Origin: Microcaldota archaeon
GTDB taxonomy: Archaea; Micrarchaeota; Micrarchaeia; Anstonellales; Anstonellaceae
Assembly (NCBI GenBank): GCA_026396355.1
Contig: JAPLWY010000032.1
Span: forward strand, 1 to 5,231
Direction of reading: 5' to 3'
Length of the DNA stretch: 5,231 bases
Made by a program: the position numbers and the translations under genes. Position 1 is the first letter of the stretch. Each line of letters opens with the position of its first letter. Under the pieces are notes generated by a model. It saw only the letters and a program-made list of their open reading frames with translations, made no database searches and was not told the origin of the DNA. Of this stretch, positions 1 to 4,844 are shown in pieces.

Positions 1-5
1 GAAGA

Positions 6-1499
6 TCATCGCGGAGTGACCGGAGATGTATTTCGACAACTCCTTAGTCTGCCCGCCATCACGTCTTCCGACCCGCCAGCCCATTGGCCGACCACGAAGG
101 ACTCTATGCCAAGCTCCCGGCTCCTTGCGTGGAGGTCGGACGGAGCAGAGGCAAGCATGCGCTGGAAAAATGAGGGTGCCAGCGAATTGGAATCGTCATG
201 CACGTAAAACCCGCATATTGCCATGTCGCGAAGCTTGGTTACATCCCAGGCTTGGCGGTAATCCGCCCTTTTTTTGGAAGCGTCAGTAAATCTGCTGTTT
301 ATGAGAATGAACCGCTGGGATTCAGGATAGGTGTTTCTTCGCAGCACATCCGGAATTAAGTCGGTGGCATTGCCTATCACGGCCAGCACTGGCACAGACA
401 CGTTGTTCAGATAAACAACCGGATCCAGAAGAGGGCAGGTGGGGTCGCTGCTCGCATAAGTGGACAGGCAGTTGAGGCAGTTTTCCTGAGAGGTCTTGTT
501 GTACATGCAGCCGTCGATGGACACCTCGCTTATGGTCTGATTGGGCGAATAGAGAAGAAGCACTGCGCCATAGAAATTTGCCGCCCCTGGCAGGCGACTA
601 TCGTAACTGTGGGAAACGAGCACATATTGCTTTATCCTGTCGATTTCGCTTTGTGAGCCGTTCGTGAATATGCCCGTGTCAGGGAAAGATTCAGTCGTCG
701 GTCCGAAGAACCAGCCCGTGCCCTCCCATGCGTAAGCGGTGGGGATAGTGCCCTCATCATCTGCCAAAAGAACGGGTCTGACAGAGGCAGGAGTGGTGTA
801 TTTTGGAACTCGGAAGATCTGCTTCTGCGCCACTTCAGTCGCGGTGGGGTGAATGTAATGCTCATTTCGCTCAATCATCGGGTCAGGAAAGCCTGTTATG
901 TCAAATGTTGCATTCGCGCGCAGTGTCTTGGATTGGCGCATTGTCAGCTCAAAATCAGACAGGCGCATGTCCATCTCAAAATAAACGCGCACGTGCCAGG
1001 GGTCGATTTGCTTGAATGTGAAGTTTTTCGGGTTGGAGAATGTCACGTTGAAGCCCATCATGCCTGCGGAACGGGATACTTTGCTTTTCCATTCCGAAAT
1101 TGCGTAATCTGGCGACAGACTGGCATTGAACCCGGCGGTTGGGGGAAGCGAGCCGTTTTCCATCAGGCTCTGCGCATAATCTTCGACATTGCCAGTGCAG
1201 GGGTTTGGAGGATAGCCCGGCACCGGCGCTTCATCGCAATACGTCGAGAGTATGCCGCCTTTTGAACTGTAGTTTGCCAACACATAGGCGGTTTGGTAGC
1301 CAGAGGCATTGGCAAAGTCTGAGAGCTCCTTGTCTGATATTGAGGAAAATATTGAGCGGATCGCTTCGCCCTTGAAGCGCTGGGCAGAATTGATTTCAGA
1401 CTGCTCGAATGTGCGGACCCACATGCTGACTGAGGCGAGCATGAGCGCCAGAATGGCAAGCGCCAGGACAGTGAAAATGAACCCTTTTTTCCTTGCCAT
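6..1499 (-). CDS. Exported, membrane-anchored pilin-like protein of unknown function (497 aa)
   Basis: Family not recognised. Residues 1-6 are basic and end in KKG; a hydrophobic segment follows at about 7-28, beginning FIFT. This resembles a type IV prepilin-type leader cut after Gly6, though the usual Glu at +5 is absent (Val is there), so a plain signal anchor is also possible. The remaining ~470 residues look extracellular: 13 N-x-S/T sequons (N64, 76, 115, 125, 151, 159, 196, 280, 320, 334, 366, 377, 490) and eight cysteines, four clustered at 331-355, which suggests N-glycosylation and disulfides. The ATG lies 4 bases after the stop of the upstream gene, with GTGAT just before it, so translational coupling is likely. 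The TGA stop lies inside the window, so the gene is complete. Real gene: high confidence. Surface location: good inference. Exact role (pilus subunit, adhesin, assembly factor): unknown. Confidence 0.85.
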   Translation of the reverse strand: MARKKGFIFTVLALAILALMLASVSMWVRTFEQSEINSAQRFKGEAIRSIFSSISDKELSDFANASGYQTAYVLANYSSKGGILSTYCDEAPVPGYPPNPCTGNVEDYAQSLMENGSLPPTAGFNASLSPDYAISEWKSKVSRSAGMMGFNVTFSNPKNFTFKQIDPWHVRVYFEMDMRLSDFELTMRQSKTLRANATFDITGFPDPMIERNEHYIHPTATEVAQKQIFRVPKYTTPASVRPVLLADDEGTIPTAYAWEGTGWFFGPTTESFPDTGIFTNGSQSEIDRIKQYVLVSHSYDSRLPGAANFYGAVLLLYSPNQTISEVSIDGCMYNKTSQENCLNCLSTYASSDPTCPLLDPVVYLNNVSVPVLAVIGNATDLIPDVLRRNTYPESQRFILINSRFTDASKKRADYRQAWDVTKLRDMAICGFYVHDDSNSLAPSFFQRMLASAPSDLHARSRELGIESFVVGQWAGGSEDVMAGRLRSCRNTSPVTPR

Positions 1500-1503
1500 G
1501 AAA

Positions 1504-2124
1504 TCACGTGTAGACTACCAGTCTTATGAATTGGATTTTGCTTTCCCCTTCTATGAATACCGACTTGGGAGCGTCGCATGGAGTGGCATTGCACACCTTG
1601 GTTGAATCCAAACCATTGCCAGAGCAGCTCAAATAGCAGTAAGGGGAGGCGCCCGGGTCAGGCATAACATCGTAAAGCGAAAGAATCCTGGTGGCAGACG
1701 CCTGGAGCTTGGTGTAGGTCTTGTTGGCGCGGTCGGAATAGGAAGATAGCGGGTGTGCTGAATCGAAATAAACCGTCCAATTCGTGCCATTGAAATCATA
1801 CGTTTCGAGCCTGTAGCCGTATCCTCGGGGGATTATGCCGTTGTATTGAGGATTTCCGCCTGCGACCCTGAGCATTATTCTCTCAGCGTCAGCTCTATTT
1901 GAAATTATCTGCTCAAGGTAAGTGAGACGGTTGGAGCCGCCCGGCAAGTCGGAAGTGGTGGCAAGCGCCTCGAGAGTATCCTGCGCCAGCTGATGCGCCT
2001 GCTCGAGCGAAGTATAAGCCGCTTTGGGCGTGCCTGAGGCGAATATCATGAAGCTGATTACGGCAGCCATCAGCACGAACGCCACGAATGCATCAAGCGA
2101 GAATATGAATGCCCTTGCGCACAT
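1504..2124 (-). CDS. Pilin-like exported protein, first gene of the operon (206 aa)
   Basis: This is a short protein with a hydrophobic N-terminal segment at about residues 5-29 (MCARAFIFSLDAF...). The start resembles the 'RxFIFSLDAF' type of anchor seen in many uncharacterised archaeal pilin-like proteins. The FIFS after the basic residue parallels FIFT in the next gene. The segment at 38-58 is probably an amphipathic helix continuing the anchor, as in pilins. The rest looks extracellular: four N-x-S/T sequons (N112, 115, 134, 179) and four cysteines in a tight cluster (163, 167, 178, 183), probably two disulfides. The last residues (IQFIRLVVYT) look like a closing beta strand. The start at 2124 is supported by a TATA-like box about 26 bases upstream and by the absence of a ribosome site, suggesting a leaderless mRNA. 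Function not known; minor pilin or surface-filament component is the best guess. Confidence 0.82.
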   Translation of the reverse strand: MCARAFIFSLDAFVAFVLMAAVISFMIFASGTPKAAYTSLEQAHQLAQDTLEALATTSDLPGGSNRLTYLEQIISNRADAERIMLRVAGGNPQYNGIIPRGYGYRLETYDFNGTNWTVYFDSAHPLSSYSDRANKTYTKLQASATRILSLYDVMPDPGASPYCYLSCSGNGLDSTKVCNATPCDAPKSVFIEGESKIQFIRLVVYT

Positions 2125-2146
2125 GATGGGAATTGCGCGCGAATAG

Positions 2147-2154
2147 TATTAAAT
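2147..2154 (-). promoter_or_regulatory. TATA-like box of the pilin-like operon
   Basis: On the minus strand this reads ATTTAATA. Its centre is about 26 bases before the ATG at 2124, the archaeal TATA-to-start distance, so the transcript probably begins at or very near the start codon. A second candidate, GTTTTAAGTA (2158-2167), would give a leader of about 13 bases. No Shine-Dalgarno sequence is visible before the ATG, which favours the leaderless reading. Confidence 0.5.
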
Positions 2155-2207
2155 GGTTACTTAAAACGACCACCCGGGCGCGAGGGGGGCGGAAGCGAGC
2201 GAAACGG

Positions 2208-2215
2208 TTTTAAAA
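2208..2215 (+). promoter_or_regulatory. TATA-like box for the tRNA-Gly gene
   Basis: TTTTAAAA sits in otherwise GC-rich surroundings, about 52 bases before the first base of the tRNA. A start 26 bases downstream would fall near 2238, giving a 5' leader of roughly 26 bases to be removed by RNase P. The GC-rich stretch 2171-2203 separates it from the divergent operon promoter. Confidence 0.5.
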
Positions 2216-2302
2216 TGGAACCCGTCAATTCATCCCGCTGCCGAAAGTAAACTTGGCATGCATGCGACCGTAGTCTAACCTGGTTAGGACACGAGATTGC
2301 CA

Positions 2303-2343
2303 AGGCAATCTTGCTTAAGGTTTTTGCGGGATTGTCCGCAATA
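2303..2343 (+). other. tRNA intron 1 (41 nt, canonical position 37/38)
   Basis: The splice region folds as a textbook archaeal bulge-helix-bulge. The outer helix is the anticodon stem CGAGA/TCTCG. The central 4-bp helix is TTGC (2297-2300) with GCAA (2338-2341). The 3-nt bulges are CAA (2301-2303) and TAA (2342-2344). The inner helix is GGCAATC (2304-2310) with GATTGTCC (2330-2337) carrying one bulged U. Cutting after the second base of each bulge joins A37 to A38. An alternative hairpin inside the intron (2324-2330 with 2335-2341, TTGCGGG/TCCGCAA) would compete with this fold. Confidence 0.88.
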
Positions 2344-2364
2344 ATCTCGAAATCCGGGTTCAAA

Positions 2365-2401
2365 TGCCAGCCTAAACCAAACAGGTTTTGCTGCTTGAAA
2401 A
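2365..2401 (+). other. tRNA intron 2 (37 nt, T loop, position 59/60)
   Basis: This insert interrupts the T loop between TTCAAA and T60. The T stem CCGGG/CCCGG is the outer helix. TTCA (2359-2362) pairs with TGAA (2396-2399) as the central helix, with AAT bulges on both sides (2363-2365 and 2400-2402). The intron forms its own hairpin: GC plus AGC pair with GCTGC around one bulged C, then AAACC (2374-2378) pairs with GGTTT (2384-2388). The flanking AAAT repeat makes the exact cut ambiguous by a few bases, but every choice gives the same mature tRNA. The inner bulge is slightly irregular, a relaxed form of the splice motif. Confidence 0.82.
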
Positions 2402-2409
2402 TCCCGGCA

Positions 2410-2440
2410 GTCGCATTTTTTGCTTACGCAAAAAAGCGAC
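2410..2440 (+). other. Hairpin joining the tRNA 3' end to downstream sequence
   Basis: GTCGC (2410-2414, the last five acceptor bases of the tRNA) can pair with GCGAC (2436-2440). Inside lies a perfect 8-bp stem, TTTTTTGC (2416-2423) with GCAAAAAA (2428-2435), and a TTAC loop; only discriminator A2415 is bulged. In the precursor RNA this would compete with the tRNA acceptor stem, because GCGAC also occurs at the tRNA 5' end. The oligo-T at 2416-2421 could itself serve as a termination signal. The structure is clear; the function is inferred. Confidence 0.6.
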
Positions 2441-2481
2441 ACGTTGTGCTTCGGCACAACGATTGTCGCACTTTCTTTTTT
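2436..2481 (+). terminator. UUCG hairpin followed by T-run, probable terminator of the tRNA transcript
   Basis: The stem is GCGACA (2436-2441) plus CGTTGTGC (2442-2449), loop TTCG (2450-2453), then GCACAACG (2454-2461), a 2-nt AT bulge, and TGTCGC (2464-2469). That is 14 pairs closed by a very stable UUCG tetraloop. It is followed by ACTTTC and six T (2476-2481), and preceded by six A, so it resembles an intrinsic terminator. Archaeal termination usually needs only T-runs, so the strong stem may also stabilise or process the RNA. Its base overlaps the 3' arm of the preceding hairpin, so the two cannot form at full length together. Confidence 0.6.
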
Positions 2482-2514
2482 CCCACCCCTACCAGGGGCT
2501 TCCTTTGGAACACC

Positions 2515-2523
2515 TTTTTTAAA
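2515..2523 (+). promoter_or_regulatory. TATA-like box of the 242-aa protein gene
   Basis: TTTTTTAAA is centred 27 bases before the first base of the GGTGA ribosome site, predicting a transcript start near 2545 and a leader of about 10 bases before the ATG at 2555. The same spacing is seen at the PLP-enzyme gene. Confidence 0.5.
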
Positions 2524-2545
2524 CACGTATTATCAGAAAATGGCT

Positions 2546-2550
2546 GGTGA
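2546..2550 (+). promoter_or_regulatory. Ribosome binding site deciding the start at 2555
   Basis: GGTGA(T) matches the archaeal anti-Shine-Dalgarno end (AUCACC) and lies 4 bases before ATG 2555. It is inside the reading frame if ATG 2540 is used, so it argues for the downstream start. Confidence 0.55.
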
Positions 2551-2554
2551 TGGG

Positions 2555-3283
2555 ATGGCAGTCGAGAGAAACACCCTGGTTTTGGCTGGGACGGGCAATA
2601 ATCCGAAATTAGTCGACAACAAAAAAGCCATCGCCAAATTCATGTCGACCTTGAAGCTTGCAAGTTATTCCGAAATTAACGGAAAGACCAAGACCAGGAT
2701 TGCTGTTGTCGATGCAGTTTATGTTGAAAAGCATGACTTGAATTCTGACAGCAGGATTGTTGGCTGCCATTCTGTATTGTACCAGCCCACTGCGTCCGAG
2801 GTTGCCATTGCATCGAACAAAAACCCTGTAAGAGGGTATATTTCGGCTACAGGAGACTATGTTGGTGCGGTATTGGGTGGCCCTGAAATCGGGCAGGAAA
2901 GCGAAGGCCCTATTCTGAGATTATACGGGGAGATGCACACCATGGCGCTATATAAGTTTGCCAGGGCGGCAGTCTTGGATTTTGCCAGGCATGACGGAAT
3001 GGCAGGCATCAAAGATATCAATACGGTCATCCTAAGTGGAAATAACACCGTCCACCCGTCATTCGATTCAATTGCCTATGCAGACAGGAACGGGAACCGC
3101 GTATACCTGTTCAACCTGGTGCTCACCCCATTGGAAGGCACAAACACGGGCAATGGCTTATTGGTCGTGAGCAATGCGCCCCTTGGAAAACCGGACGTTG
3201 TTGATTCTGCGGCCAAAATGCTGCAGGAAATTTTCAGGGGAGCGGTCGGCATCTGGCAGTCCAACCAGCCTGTTAAGGGATAA
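2555..3283 (+). CDS. Conserved-looking soluble protein of unknown function (242 aa)
   Basis: Family not recognised. It has no signal peptide or membrane segment, so it is probably cytoplasmic. Visible features: an N-terminal strand and glycine loop (TLVLAGTGNNPKL, 7-19), a strand IAVVDAVYV (49-57), a glycine-rich stretch ISATGDYVGAVLGGPEIG (96-113), a helix at about 127-147 (MHTMALYKFARAAVLDFARH), a strand VILSGNNTVHP (158-168), then strands at 183-191 and 202-207 and a C-terminal helix (216-228). This suggests an alpha/beta fold. The frame stays open upstream to an ATG at 2420, but that stretch overlaps the tRNA-trailing hairpins and is not credible. ATG 2540 (five residues longer) is the alternative; 2555 is preferred for its GGTGA site. 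It has its own promoter and converges with the PLP-enzyme gene. Real gene: confident. Function: unknown. Confidence 0.8.
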   Translation: MAVERNTLVLAGTGNNPKLVDNKKAIAKFMSTLKLASYSEINGKTKTRIAVVDAVYVEKHDLNSDSRIVGCHSVLYQPTASEVAIASNKNPVRGYISATGDYVGAVLGGPEIGQESEGPILRLYGEMHTMALYKFARAAVLDFARHDGMAGIKDINTVILSGNNTVHPSFDSIAYADRNGNRVYLFNLVLTPLEGTNTGNGLLVVSNAPLGKPDVVDSAAKMLQEIFRGAVGIWQSNQPVKG

Positions 3284-3297
3284 CCCCGTATTCGGTG

Positions 3298-3322
3298 CTT
3301 CTTTCTTGCAGATATATTCTGC
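3298..3322 (+). terminator. Possible 3' end signal in the convergent intergenic region
   Basis: Fifteen bases after the stop of the 242-aa gene comes a pyrimidine tract, CTTCTTTCTT (3298-3307), then a 5-bp hairpin GCAGA/TCTGC (3308-3312 with 3318-3322). T-rich tracts end archaeal transcripts, so this is plausible for the plus-strand gene. I see no comparable T-run for the opposing minus-strand gene, and nothing else in 3284-3402. Confidence 0.3.
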
Positions 3323-3402
3323 TGCAGCGTTAGTTAGGGGCTTTGGCATATGGACTTCAGAGGCAGTAATTGATTTTTTGGCGCCGATACACTGGCCGAA
3401 AA

Positions 3403-4710
3403 TCATGCATTCAGTTTTGCAACCTTTCCAAGAGCCTGCCCAAGGTCGCCCAGTATGTCTGCAATAGCCTCGATTCCTACCGATATCCGTATGAGCCCGT
3501 CAGTAATGCCCTTTTGGATGCGCGCTTCTTGCGGCACGCAGGCGTGTGTGGTGCTTGCAGGATGGCAGATGAGCGTTTCGACTCCGCCAAGGCTGACGGC
3601 ATTGGTGGCCAGATTGAGGCTGTCAATGAGCATTTTGCCCCCGTCCAGCCCATTCTTGAGCTCAAAGGCAATCATGTAGCCAGGGCCCTTCATCTGCCCG
3701 TTGAAAGGATATCCTTTGGCATAAAGAGGGTAAAACACCTGCCGCACCTCACTGTGCTGATTTAGCATTTCCGCGACTTTGACCGCATTCTTTTCCATTT
3801 GGGAATAGCGTATTGAAAGCGTCTTGATTCCGTTCAGGAAAGTTGCGGCTTCTCCGCCTGTCATTATGCCCCCCTCGTTTTTCCTTGTGGAGAATAGGTG
3901 GGCAAGGAAGGCGCCCGAGCCCAGCACCGCGCCGCCAATGGCATTGGCGTGACCGCCTATTGATTTTGTGAGGGAATAGACCACTATGTTCGCGCCGTAA
4001 TCAAACGGGTTCTGCCCCATTGGCGAGGCGAATGTGTTGTCCACTATCACCGGGCACCTGCCTTTCACAATTTCGGCGACCTTCGCAATCTCGATGATGT
4101 CAAGCGAGGGGTTGGAAGGGGTTTCAAAGAAAACCGCGCGTGTTTTGCTGTCGATTGCCTGCTTTAGCGCCTTTGGGTCGCGGAAGTCGACAAACCGGGT
4201 TTCCACCCCGCGGCGGGCAGGGTAATCCACCCGAAGAAGGTCATCGCTGCAGCCATAGATGTTCTTGTGGCTCACTATGTTGTCTCCCACATTCACCAGC
4301 GTGCTGAACAGGCTGCTTACAGCAGCCATTCCGCTTCCGAAAGCCATGGCATCGCCGCAGCCGTGGAGGCCTGCCAGCGCGCACTCCAATTCAAATACAG
4401 TCTCATTGCCAAGCCTCGAATATATCTTGCCCAGCCTCCCGAAAACTATCGGGTCTGCGAACCGAGCTGCAAGCTCGTCGCAGGTTGCGGCAGGCGAGGT
4501 GCTGCTGGTGATTGCAGGAGTTATCACTCCGGAAGCGTTGCTTCCGCTCTTGGCGCCGGCATGCGCCATGATTGATTCGGTCGCCAGCCCGCCCCACCTG
4601 ATTTTGCCCAGCGGGCCCTCTTGCTTGGGATTTTTCCAGGAGCCGCAGGAAAACGCTTCAGTCGGCCCTTTCACGGGCTTGTAACGAGCAACGAGACTAG
4701 AATTTTGCAT
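3403..4710 (-). CDS. PLP-dependent Cys/Met metabolism enzyme, methionine gamma-lyase-like (435 aa)
   Basis: Cytoplasmic fold-type I PLP enzyme of the cystathionine gamma-synthase/methionine gamma-lyase family, acting on sulfur amino acids. Numbering from the start at 4710: YSRLGNET at 97-104 (Tyr97 and Arg99 hold the cofactor phosphate of the partner subunit), SGM at 126-128, Tyr152 (ring stacking), VDNTFASP with Asp224 (pyridine N), SLTK with the Schiff-base Lys249, and LIRISVG with the carboxylate-binding Arg408. Tyr-Gly-Cys (152-154) matches the YGC typical of methionine gamma-lyases; synthases usually have YGG. Spacings between SGM, Tyr, Asp and Lys equal those I recall for the Pseudomonas putida lyase. 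Oddities: Glu103 replaces the usual Pro of YSRxxNPT, and about 40 extra residues precede the usual start (GLATESIMAHAG). ATG 4710 is chosen over 4740 because GGTGA precedes it and the TATA box predicts transcription from about 4720. Family certain; lyase versus synthase or sulfhydrylase open. Confidence 0.9.
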   Translation of the reverse strand: MQNSSLVARYKPVKGPTEAFSCGSWKNPKQEGPLGKIRWGGLATESIMAHAGAKSGSNASGVITPAITSSTSPAATCDELAARFADPIVFGRLGKIYSRLGNETVFELECALAGLHGCGDAMAFGSGMAAVSSLFSTLVNVGDNIVSHKNIYGCSDDLLRVDYPARRGVETRFVDFRDPKALKQAIDSKTRAVFFETPSNPSLDIIEIAKVAEIVKGRCPVIVDNTFASPMGQNPFDYGANIVVYSLTKSIGGHANAIGGAVLGSGAFLAHLFSTRKNEGGIMTGGEAATFLNGIKTLSIRYSQMEKNAVKVAEMLNQHSEVRQVFYPLYAKGYPFNGQMKGPGYMIAFELKNGLDGGKMLIDSLNLATNAVSLGGVETLICHPASTTHACVPQEARIQKGITDGLIRISVGIEAIADILGDLGQALGKVAKLNA

Positions 4711-4714
4711 CCCT

Positions 4715-4719
4715 TCACC
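4715..4719 (-). promoter_or_regulatory. Ribosome binding site deciding the start at 4710
   Basis: The minus strand reads GGTGAAGGGATG: GGTGA four bases before the ATG at 4710. The two upstream in-frame ATGs (4740 and 4737) lie against the TATA box and upstream of the predicted transcript start, so they are unlikely to be used. Confidence 0.6.
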
Positions 4720-4741
4720 GGTTTGTTCCAGTGGCATCATT

Positions 4742-4751
4742 TTTTAAATAA
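4742..4751 (-). promoter_or_regulatory. TATA-like box of the PLP-enzyme gene
   Basis: The minus strand reads TTATTTAAAA, a good archaeal TATA match. Its centre is about 27 bases before the GGTGA site, predicting a transcript start near 4720 and a leader of about 10 bases. Confidence 0.6.
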
Positions 4752-4822
4752 ATGTCAAAACGTGGGCATTGCGCATGGCAGGCGTGAACCGAAGAAAGCC
4801 GCACTTTTTTATTTTCAATAAA

Positions 4823-4840
4823 GAATAGGCTGGCCTATTC
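4823..4840. repeat. Perfect inverted repeat, 3' of the TM2-like gene
   Basis: GAATAGG (4823-4829) is repeated inverted as CCTATTC (4834-4840) around CTGG. On the minus strand it lies just past the terminator T-tract and is followed by TTTATT, so it could be a back-up 3' end. It could also be an operator, about 70 bases upstream of the PLP-enzyme TATA box. The sequence does not decide between these. Confidence 0.45.
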
Positions 4841-4844
4841 GCAG

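Larger units (their letters stand above)
2264..2415 (+). tRNA. tRNA-Gly(GCC) with two introns
   Basis: Removing two introns leaves a 74-nt cloverleaf: acceptor 5' strand GCGACCG (2264-2270), TA, D stem GTCT/GGAC with loop AACCTGGTTA (2277-2286), A26 (2291), anticodon stem CGAGA (2292-2296)/TCTCG (2345-2349), loop TTGCCA+A with anticodon GCC at 2299-2301, variable loop AAAT, T stem CCGGG (2354-2358)/CCCGG (2403-2407) with loop TTCAAA+T, acceptor 3' strand CAGTCGC (2408-2414) and discriminator A (2415). CCA is not encoded; oligo-T follows. The GCG start and A73 fit archaeal glycine tRNAs. One acceptor pair (C6-A67) is mismatched. The introns are in the anticodon loop at 37/38 and the T loop at 59/60, both with foldable splice-site structures. 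A scan that does not allow non-canonical introns would probably miss this gene. Confidence 0.9.

Noticed and set aside
849..1265. Plus-strand open frame of 138 codons opposite the 497-aa gene
   Set aside because: It is antisense to a better supported gene; the product is rich in Cys, His and Arg in the manner of an out-of-frame reading.
2410..2470. tRNA 3'-end duplication as an integration (att) site
   Set aside because: The repeated block GTCGCA is only 6 bases and is explained by hairpin pairing; no integrase or other mobile gene is present.
2486..2510. Two small hairpins (CCCCT/AGGGG and TTCC/GGAA) before the 242-aa gene
   Set aside because: Stems of 5 and 4 bp with 3-base loops are too weak to call as regulatory elements without conservation data.
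2420..2554. N-terminal extension of the 242-aa gene back to ATG 2420
   Set aside because: The added codons run through the tRNA-trailing hairpins, T-runs and the TATA-like box, give a low-complexity peptide, and lack a ribosome site; the open frame there looks accidental.
3284..3402. Possible RNA gene in the convergent intergenic region
   Set aside because: Checked on both strands for tRNA arms and C/D box motifs; only a short hairpin and a palindromic GCTGCAGC were found.
3158..3406. Minus-strand 82-codon frame across the convergent intergenic region
   Set aside because: It overlaps the end of the 242-aa gene and the stop of the PLP-enzyme gene, and has no ribosome site or recognisable motif.
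4259..4684. Plus-strand open frame of 141 codons opposite the PLP-enzyme gene
   Set aside because: It lies wholly antisense to a gene with clear catalytic motifs; its product shows no recognisable domain and it has no promoter or ribosome site of its own.
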